Part shown: piece after piece, positions 6,448 through 11,304 of the stretch
How the letters are laid out: every line of letters starts with the position of its first letter
Position numbering within the stretch: the stretch's first letter is position 1
Source: Microbacteriaceae bacterium
GTDB lineage: Bacteria > Actinomycetota > Actinomycetes > Actinomycetales > Microbacteriaceae
Direction of reading: 5' to 3'
NCBI GenBank assembly: GCA_947455385.1
Contig: CANGNR010000029.1
Span: forward strand, 1 to 11,304
DNA: 11,304 nucleotides
Notes under the pieces: model-generated
Told to the model about the DNA's origin: nothing
What the model saw: only the letters and a program-made list of their open reading frames with translations
Databases searched by the model: none
Program-made: the position numbers and the translations under genes

Positions 6448-7238
6448 TATTCCTCCGTAACTTGGCGGCGCTTCGTGCGAATCGAAACCAGACCAACAAC
6501 CAGTAGAAGCGCGAATGCTGCCACGATGGTGAAAACCGAGAGCGCGATTGCGCCAAGGATGTTGCTTTGCGAGATGACCGTCACCCAGGTGGTGAAGGTT
6601 TGCCAGTGCAGCAGCGAGGTGAGCGTGAACTCGCCGAGCGAGAGCGCGATGGTCAAGAAGACTGAAGCGATCACCGCACCGCGAACCACAGGTGCGAGCA
6701 CCAGCGCGATGACCTTAATCTGGCTGGCGCCAAGGCTGCGGGCTGCCTCGCTGAGAGTCTTCAACGGGATGGCCCGGATTCCGATATCCAGCGTTCTATA
6801 GGTGTACGGCAGGGCTAACACGAAATAGAAGAAAGAAAGCGAATACTGATTCGACTGCAGTTCGACCGGCAACGAGGTCTGCGCGCCGATTGCGAGGGCC
6901 ACCACCGGGATGACCAGAGGTAGCAGCGTCAGAAACTCCATGAGGGGGCGCAACTTCTGGCCGCGCAGGTTTAGCCAGACCACGGTCGGCACCAAGACGA
7001 GAAGCGTGATGCCGGCGGCTACGGCTGCGAGAAGCAGCGAGAGCGTGATGAAGGTGCCGAAGTCTGGCTGCGAGACGAACCAGGCGTAGTTGTCCCAGCC
7101 GTATGTTCCAGGCCCGAGCGCAGGGGTTCTGAACGAGTATTCGCTAGCCGAACCAAGCGGCAAGAGCACGAAAACGCCGGCCAGCAGCACAGCGATGAAA
7201 AGCCCGGCCGAAGGCAACTTGAACCCTAAACGCTTCAC
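6447..7238 (-). CDS. ABC transporter permease (second permease subunit)
   Basis: This is a membrane subunit of about 263 aa with around six hydrophobic segments, beginning GLFIAVLLAGVFVLLPLG. The cytoplasmic EAA loop that docks on the ATPase is visible as SEAARSLGASQIKVIALVLAPVV (about residues 163-185). It belongs to the binding-protein-dependent inner-membrane component family (PotC/PhnV/FbpB-like). I chose the GTG at 7238: it overlaps the stop of the preceding permease as GTGA and has AGGTGG 5 nt upstream. A GTG at 7247 adds three residues (MAE) and is the alternative. It ends in TAA, overlapping the ATPase start by one base. Together with the other permease it should form a heterodimeric channel. 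Confidence 0.9.
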   Translation of the reverse strand: MKRLGFKLPSAGLFIAVLLAGVFVLLPLGSASEYSFRTPALGPGTYGWDNYAWFVSQPDFGTFITLSLLLAAVAAGITLLVLVPTVVWLNLRGQKLRPLMEFLTLLPLVIPVVALAIGAQTSLPVELQSNQYSLSFFYFVLALPYTYRTLDIGIRAIPLKTLSEAARSLGASQIKVIALVLAPVVRGAVIASVFLTIALSLGEFTLTSLLHWQTFTTWVTVISQSNILGAIALSVFTIVAAFALLLVVGLVSIRTKRRQVTEE

Positions 7239-8137
7239 TTCTGCCACCTAGCCACGCGACGTTGGATGAGAAGGTATGGCACCATCGCCAGCGCGGTGAC
7301 CAACACCATACCGATGGCCAGGGCCTTGCCGAGGTTGAACTGATCGACGATGACATTGCCGTCGATTAGCGTGCCAATCATTAGTGGCACCAGTGCGATT
7401 GTGCCCACTGTCATGGCGCGGGCCGTGGCATAGGCAGAGAATGCGCTCGCGAAAAGGAGCAAGAACGAAGCGGAGAAGCTCGGAAACAACAGGGGAAAAC
7501 CGACGTGACGCCAGTATTGCCACTTGGATGCGCCGAGGCTGCGGGCGGCTTCGGTCCACTCTCTGCGCAGGGCCTGAACGGCCGGCGAGAAGACCAGAAC
7601 CATGATAGGAATCTGAAAGAAGCAGTAGACGAGCACGAGGCCCCAGTATGAAAAGAGCGTAAAACCGCCGGCATAGATGTCGAGACCGATGGCCTTTAGA
7701 AGAACGGTGGCCGAACCCTCGGCGCCGAAGGCCGCAATAAACATGAAGGCCAGTGGCACACCACCGCTGTTTGCGAGCACGCTGGTGGCCGAGTTGATAA
7801 TCCGTTTCAAAAATTCTGAGCCACGGCTCTCGATGATGTAGGCAAAGACGGCGCCGGGAATCGAGGCGAGAAGGGCCGAATAGATGCCGAGCGAAATGCT
7901 GTTGCCAAAGGCCTGGGCATAGACGCCCTGCGAGGCCACGACGAAGTTGTCGAAGGTGAAGTTGCCGTAGTTGTCTTCGAAGGCCATGATCGCGACGTTG
8001 ACGATGGGCCAGATAAGAAAGACAACGATTAGAACGAGAAGCGGCAGAATCGGAACAAGCTGCCTGGTGAAATCGCTAACAAGGGCGCCGCGGTTAGCGG
8101 CGCCCTTGTCAACGGTGTTACTTAGAGGTTTGGCCAC
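7235..8137 (-). CDS. ABC transporter permease (first permease subunit)
   Basis: This 300-aa membrane protein has its first hydrophobic segment at about residues 27-52 (LVPILPLLVLIVVFLIWPIVNVAIM) and about six in total. The EAA motif TEAARSLGASKWQYWRHVGFPLLFPS lies at about 195-220. It is a PotB/PhnU-like permease and partners the next gene's product. The start is a GTG at 8137, inside the end of the solute-binding gene (16-bp overlap). No good Shine-Dalgarno is visible, and no other standard start codon lies before the first membrane segment, so translation probably depends on coupling. A very strong 13-bp hairpin (8079-8109) lies within its first 20 codons. Some aminophosphonate importers (PhnU2-type) fuse both permeases; here they are separate genes. 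Confidence 0.9.
   Translation of the reverse strand: MAKPLSNTVDKGAANRGALVSDFTRQLVPILPLLVLIVVFLIWPIVNVAIMAFEDNYGNFTFDNFVVASQGVYAQAFGNSISLGIYSALLASIPGAVFAYIIESRGSEFLKRIINSATSVLANSGGVPLAFMFIAAFGAEGSATVLLKAIGLDIYAGGFTLFSYWGLVLVYCFFQIPIMVLVFSPAVQALRREWTEAARSLGASKWQYWRHVGFPLLFPSFSASFLLLFASAFSAYATARAMTVGTIALVPLMIGTLIDGNVIVDQFNLGKALAIGMVLVTALAMVPYLLIQRRVARWQK
8079..8109 (-). repeat. Perfect 13-bp inverted repeat (hairpin) at the binding-protein/permease junction
   Basis: ACAAGGGCGCCGC (8079-8091) and GCGGCGCCCTTGT (8097-8109) are exact complements around a 5-nt loop. The hairpin starts 12 bp downstream of the solute-binding-protein stop and lies inside the beginning of the permease frame, encoding roughly DKGAANRGALV. 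No U-run follows, so it is not a standard terminator. In transporter operons such hairpins commonly protect the upstream mRNA and lower expression of the permeases relative to the binding protein, which is the likely role here. Confidence 0.8.
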
Positions 8138-9330
8138 TGCGAGGTAACCAGTGACTTGCCCGCAGCCTGGTTGTCAGGCGACGGCATTACCAGTTTGGCT
8201 GACTTTGGAACATCGAGACCGGCTGGGGCCTTGATTAGCAGACCCTTCTTGGTCATCGCCTTGACGGTGATAGGGGTTGCTCCACCCGAAACGAAGATGT
8301 TCTGTCCACCCAAGATGGTGTTGAACAGAGCCTGACCTGGCAGCTTCTTGTCTGCTGCGGTGATCTTGTCGCTGGTCTTGCCCTTGTTCTCAGAGTAGAT
8401 GAACTCTTCCCACAGACGAGCTGCGGCACAGTGAGGAGCCTTCTTGTTGATTGCCTGGATGTATGGAGTGCCCTGAAGAGCGACGTCCGAAGGAATCACG
8501 TACTTCAGGGTCTTGCCGGCGGCCTTGGCCGAAGCAATGGCACCTGGAGCGTTGAAGTTCCACGAAAGGCTGATCTTGTACGCGCCCGAGACGTAGTTGG
8601 CACCGTTAGCGAGAACGCTGGTGAAGTTGCCGTTCTGCTTCAGAGTCTTGAAGAAGTCGATTCCAGGCTGGATGTTCGTCACCGAACCGCCCTTGGCGAT
8701 AGCAGCTGCGAAGACCGACATGAAGGCTTCCTGAGCGGCCGATGGGTCGCCACCGAGAGCAACCTGGCCCTTGTAGGCAGCGTTGGTCAGGTCGCTGATC
8801 TTCTTAGGAGCTGGCGAGACCGAGCTGTCGTAAGCGATGGCGATGATGCCGTTGTAGTCGCCGTACCAAGCGCCGCCGGCGTCTTTCCACTCAGCTGGGA
8901 TGTCAGCGAAGTTCTGAACCTTGTAGTTAGCGAAGATGCTTGGGCGGCCTGGGCCGGTAACCGAGTTGAGAGCCGAAACACCAATGTCAACAACGTCTGG
9001 CTGCTTGTCGGCAGTTGCGGTTGCGATGGTCTGAAGCTCGTAGGCCGACGAACCGTCTGGGTTGTCATCGTTGATCTTGATTCCGAATGCCTTGCTGAAA
9101 AGGTCCATGGCTTCGCCGTAGTTGGCCCAGTCGCGAGGAAGGGTGATGACGTTGAGAACGCCCTCTTTCTTGGCAGCGGCAACGAGACCGTTCATGCCGT
9201 TAGCCGATGACTGTAGGTCGGTCACCTTGCAGTAGTTGATGGCTGCCTGTGATGGTGCTGCAAAGGTCAGGCTCATGCCTGCCGCTGCTACGACAGCTAC
9301 CGCTGCCGCTGCGAAACGCTTGAAACGCAT
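8122..9330 (-). CDS. Secreted ABC solute-binding protein (aminophosphonate-type)
   Basis: This 402-aa protein has a clear signal peptide: basic MRFKRF, a hydrophobic Ala/Val stretch and AAPSQA with probable cleavage after residue 29. There is no lipobox cysteine, so unlike most binding proteins of Gram-positive bacteria it is not an obvious lipoprotein. The mature part looks like the family-1/8 extracellular solute-binding fold shared by Fe(III), polyamine and 2-aminoethylphosphonate receptors (GVLNVITLPRDWANYGEAMDLFSKAFGI, QPDVVDIGVS, WYGDYNGIIAIAYDSS). AAGGAG 5 nt before the ATG gives a strong start. Proline is coded mostly by CCA here but by CCG/CCC in neighbours, which suggests codon optimisation for high expression. 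Ligand assignment comes from the linked catabolic genes, not from the sequence alone. Confidence 0.88.
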   Translation of the reverse strand: MRFKRFAAAAVAVVAAAGMSLTFAAPSQAAINYCKVTDLQSSANGMNGLVAAAKKEGVLNVITLPRDWANYGEAMDLFSKAFGIKINDDNPDGSSAYELQTIATATADKQPDVVDIGVSALNSVTGPGRPSIFANYKVQNFADIPAEWKDAGGAWYGDYNGIIAIAYDSSVSPAPKKISDLTNAAYKGQVALGGDPSAAQEAFMSVFAAAIAKGGSVTNIQPGIDFFKTLKQNGNFTSVLANGANYVSGAYKISLSWNFNAPGAIASAKAAGKTLKYVIPSDVALQGTPYIQAINKKAPHCAAARLWEEFIYSENKGKTSDKITAADKKLPGQALFNTILGGQNIFVSGGATPITVKAMTKKGLLIKAPAGLDVPKSAKLVMPSPDNQAAGKSLVTSQWPNL

Positions 9331-9485
9331 TAGTTCTCCTTGTTGAGAGTTTTGAGACTCGGTCGAGTTCGTTACTAGTACAGGTTGCGTTTTCTAACGG
9401 TGGGTTAAGTTCGGCTGACCTGTCGGCTGTAAACGGCTAAAGAATCGGCGTACTTCTGAAGTCGAAAAGTTAACTCGAGAAGTGC
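9331..9485 (-). promoter_or_regulatory. 155-nt spacer upstream of the transporter genes: likely internal promoter with repeats
   Basis: This is the only sizeable gap in the operon. On the plus strand it holds two direct repeats, TCGGCTG (9411-9417 and 9423-9429, 12-bp period), and an imperfect third (ACGGCT, 9432-9437). It also holds the inverted pair ACTTCT (9452-9457) and AGAAGT (9478-9483), just after the HAD stop codon, which may be a weak terminator or an operator. On the minus strand, TAGAAA (part of GTTAGAAAAC) or TACTAG (part of TGTACTAGT) could be -10 boxes; neither has a good -35, as expected for an activator-dependent promoter. No regulator can be named. Confidence 0.4.
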
Positions 9486-10157
9486 CTAGGAGGTGATGAG
9501 CGAGATTAGGTCTTGCACGCTCGCAAAAACGTTTGTCGCGCCGGCCCTAACAAGTTGTGAATATGAATGCGCGCCGGTAGTCACACCGTAAACATGACTC
9601 GAGCCAAAAGCCTTGCCGAAGGTGATGTCAGACTCAGTGTCACCTGCAACAACCACGCTCGACTTGTCGGTCACGCCAAAATGCGTTGCCGCGAGATTTA
9701 ACATGTCAGGATGAGGCCTCCCGCGTCCCGCCTCGGTTGGCGTGACGGTGAGGTCGATTGCGTCACCCCAGCCGAGGGCCGAGATCAGGGCATCCAGGGT
9801 CTTACGGCTGAAGCCGGTGGTCAGCACTACGGGAATCCCGTGTTGACGGGCAACAACGAAAAGCTCTTCGGCGCCGTCGATTGGGCGGGCACCGCCAGCC
9901 TCGATGGCTTTCAAATACGCTTTCTCGAACTCGACGTTTGCCATGTGGGCCTTGGCGCCCTCTCCCAGCATCGCTGTGAACACCTCGATCTTCGACTGGC
10001 CCATGGTGGCAACCGCGTAGTCCATGAGCTCCTTAGAACGCTCGGCCCATATCTCTGGCACCAGGTTGCTAAACGCGCTCTCAAACGCGGTGAGCACAAC
10101 ACCTTGGTCTTGAACCGTGGTGCCAGCTACGTCGAGGGCAAGCATAGGAACGAGCAC
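9486..10157 (-). CDS. Phosphonatase-like HAD hydrolase (PhnX-like, TIGR03351 type)
   Basis: This 223-aa enzyme should hydrolyse the C-P bond of phosphonoacetaldehyde or a close relative. Motif I is LALDVAGTT: Asp9 is the nucleophile, and Ala11 replaces the usual acid/base Asp, the phosphonatase hallmark (DxAGT). In the cap domain MGQSKIEVF aligns with MGLLKIDHV of PhnX, so Lys56 matches the Schiff-base lysine. Motif II is LTTGFSR (112-118). Motif III has Arg147 in GRGRPHPDM instead of lysine, again as in phosphonatases. Motif IV is AGDTESD (171-177). I chose the GTG at 10157 because AGGAG (10164-10168) is 6 nt upstream; ATG 10145 has no proper site. It lies 38 bp after the FAD oxidoreductase, the known partner of this subfamily; no PhnW transaminase is present in the window. 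Confidence 0.88.
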   Translation of the reverse strand: MLVPMLALDVAGTTVQDQGVVLTAFESAFSNLVPEIWAERSKELMDYAVATMGQSKIEVFTAMLGEGAKAHMANVEFEKAYLKAIEAGGARPIDGAEELFVVARQHGIPVVLTTGFSRKTLDALISALGWGDAIDLTVTPTEAGRGRPHPDMLNLAATHFGVTDKSSVVVAGDTESDITFGKAFGSSHVYGVTTGAHSYSQLVRAGATNVFASVQDLISLITS

Positions 10158-10195
10158 TTTGGTCTCCTGGTGAGTGAGGTGGGCGAAACTTTGGG

Positions 10196-11304
10196 CTAAT
10201 CGATAAGAGTCTTGAATGTGGTTTCGGCGATTGCCGGCGAAAGGCTGTTGCCTCGACCACCAGGGCCAGTGACGCTGATGATGCGTGGCGAAATCTGCTT
10301 GCGGTCGCAAATCGCGCCATCCGTGCGTTGGCTATAGATGCCATCCCAGCGGTTCACGATTTCAGGGATGCGCCTTCCGAGGATATCGCTCGCGACGTCG
10401 GCGAGGTATTGATAGACGTCTTCGCGCAACCTGAACTCGAACGGCTCATCGTATTCGTGGGTGTCGCCGATGGTCAAGGTGCCATCGGTGCGCTGCACGA
10501 GCAGCAACTGCATCGCGTGTTCGGCTGCAATCGGATGCTGCGGGGCGAGCTTCTTCAGGGCCGGCACGTCATATGCCGGGTAGTAGCGAAGCGAGTCGCC
10601 GTCGGCAATCGAGGTCGTGATTTCTTCGTCGAAAGGTGCGGTGGACATCATTTGCAGGCGCACTCGGCGCAGCGGTGCGGTGGCGAACTTCTCGCCGAAG
10701 AGTGTCGAGTGGTCGGCGCCAGGGCAGAGAATGACGAGGTCGGCCTCGAAGCGCTGGCCGTCGCGGGCAATAGCTGCAACGGATGAATCTGTTTCGGCGA
10801 AGTCAACGACCTCGACGCCAAAGCTGACCTCGTAGTTGGGGTTCGCGGCCAGGTAGCCTCGCATTTCGCCGAGCACTGTGGGCGGTTCGACGGCTGCGTC
10901 GAGCGGGCACCAGAGCGCGCCAAGGAATTTTCCGCGCAAAGCCGGGTTGAGCACGCGAGTCTCGGCTGCATCGAGCAAGCGCCATCCGCGTGATTCGGCG
11001 TCGGCTTTCTGCGTAGACTCTTGCATCACCGTGAGTTCGGCCTCACTGCGGGCAATGGTGAGCGAGCCGTTAGCGCGAAAATTTAGAGAGGCGTTGTCTT
11101 GCGCAAGTTTGCCCCAGAGTTCACGGGCTCGCAGGGCCTCGTCGAGTTCGGCACCGCTCGCCCGACCGCTAACCCAGACCAAGCCGAAATTGCGAACGGA
11201 TGCGCTGCGCGGGGTCAGGTCTCGCTCGAGTTGCACAACTTGGTGGCCGCGCTCGAGCGCTTGCCAGGCGTGCATTGTGCCGATGACACCGCCGCCAATG
11301 ATCA
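10196..11304 (-). CDS. FAD-dependent amine oxidoreductase, TIGR03364 type (5' end outside window)
   Basis: This is a DAO-family flavoprotein related to glycine oxidase. The frame continues past the right edge: the residues before the ATG at 11275 read IIGGGVIGT, the dinucleotide-binding GxGxxG of the FAD domain, so that ATG is internal and only about ten residues are missing. About 369 residues are visible. Family signatures are SVRNFGLVW near the N-terminus, VILCPGADHS in mid-protein, and the C-terminal FAD-contacting TGPGGRGNSLSPAIAE. The TIGR03364 family is known to occur next to PhnX-like hydrolases and phosphonate transporters. Flavoenzymes of this kind have been described that oxidise N-methyl-2-aminoethylphosphonate, and some also 2-aminoethylphosphonate, to phosphonoacetaldehyde. 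That is the likely reaction, supplying the next gene's product. Which aminophosphonate is preferred cannot be read from the sequence. Confidence 0.88.
   Translation of the reverse strand, partial: IIGGGVIGTMHAWQALERGHQVVQLERDLTPRSASVRNFGLVWVSGRASGAELDEALRARELWGKLAQDNASLNFRANGSLTIARSEAELTVMQESTQKADAESRGWRLLDAAETRVLNPALRGKFLGALWCPLDAAVEPPTVLGEMRGYLAANPNYEVSFGVEVVDFAETDSSVAAIARDGQRFEADLVILCPGADHSTLFGEKFATAPLRRVRLQMMSTAPFDEEITTSIADGDSLRYYPAYDVPALKKLAPQHPIAAEHAMQLLLVQRTDGTLTIGDTHEYDEPFEFRLREDVYQYLADVASDILGRRIPEIVNRWDGIYSQRTDGAICDRKQISPRIISVTGPGGRGNSLSPAIAETTFKTLID

Noticed and set aside
8431..9210. Long open frame on the plus strand opposite the solute-binding protein
   Set aside because: It is antisense to a gene with a signal peptide and a strong start site; no ribosome binding site or domain is visible for the plus-strand frame.
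9411..9437. TCGGCTG repeats as a classical actinobacterial PHO box
   Set aside because: The 12-bp period and sequence do not match the 11-bp GTTCACC-type units I know, so only a generic operator is suggested.
1..11304. CRISPR arrays, insertion sequences, rRNA or tRNA genes
   Set aside because: No regularly spaced repeats, transposase motifs, terminal inverted repeats, or cloverleaf/CCA patterns were seen on either strand.

Overview
The window looks chromosomal and bacterial. It is moderately GC-rich, with G/C-ending codons, purine-rich Shine-Dalgarno sites, GTG starts and start/stop overlaps. A PPA1498-type metallophosphoesterase, a phosphonatase-like hydrolase paired with an FAD oxidoreductase, and a SAM-I/IV-type riboswitch all point to an actinobacterium. 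Microbacteriaceae is my guess, but nothing here proves the family. No rRNA, tRNA, IS element or CRISPR array was seen.

Left part (1-2051): a DGQHR/DndB-like gene, cut by the window edge, reads rightward to 752. Its codons look more A/T-rich than those of the genes to its right. Two genes of unknown function follow on the minus strand (840-1481 and 1563-2051). The second is preceded by a structured leader (about 2052-2181) that I read as an S-adenosylmethionine riboswitch of the SAM-I/SAM-IV clan. It has P1, a short P2, P3, a downstream hairpin and a 7-bp loop-to-tail pseudoknot. Beyond these lie two mutually exclusive hairpins, one of which buries the Shine-Dalgarno site. The regulated protein (162 aa, Cys-rich) is not a methionine-pathway enzyme that I recognise. 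This is the most unusual item in the window.

Middle (2367-3806): a divergently transcribed 479-aa TPR-repeat protein, whose stop codon overlaps the convergent phosphoesterase gene by 9 bp.

Right part (3798-11304, all minus strand): a phosphonate uptake and degradation locus. In transcription order it holds an FAD-dependent amine oxidoreductase (5' end outside the window), a PhnX-like HAD hydrolase, a 155-nt spacer, a secreted solute-binding protein, two permeases, an ABC ATPase and a cytoplasmic metallophosphoesterase. From the transporter onward the genes overlap or are tightly coupled. The model I favour: an aminophosphonate such as 2-aminoethylphosphonate or its N-methyl or hydroxy relatives is imported by the ABC transporter, oxidatively deaminated by the FAD enzyme in place of the usual transaminase PhnW, and the resulting phosphonoaldehyde is cleaved to phosphate by the HAD enzyme. 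The phosphoesterase might release phosphonates or phosphate from esters, but that role is inferred from position only.
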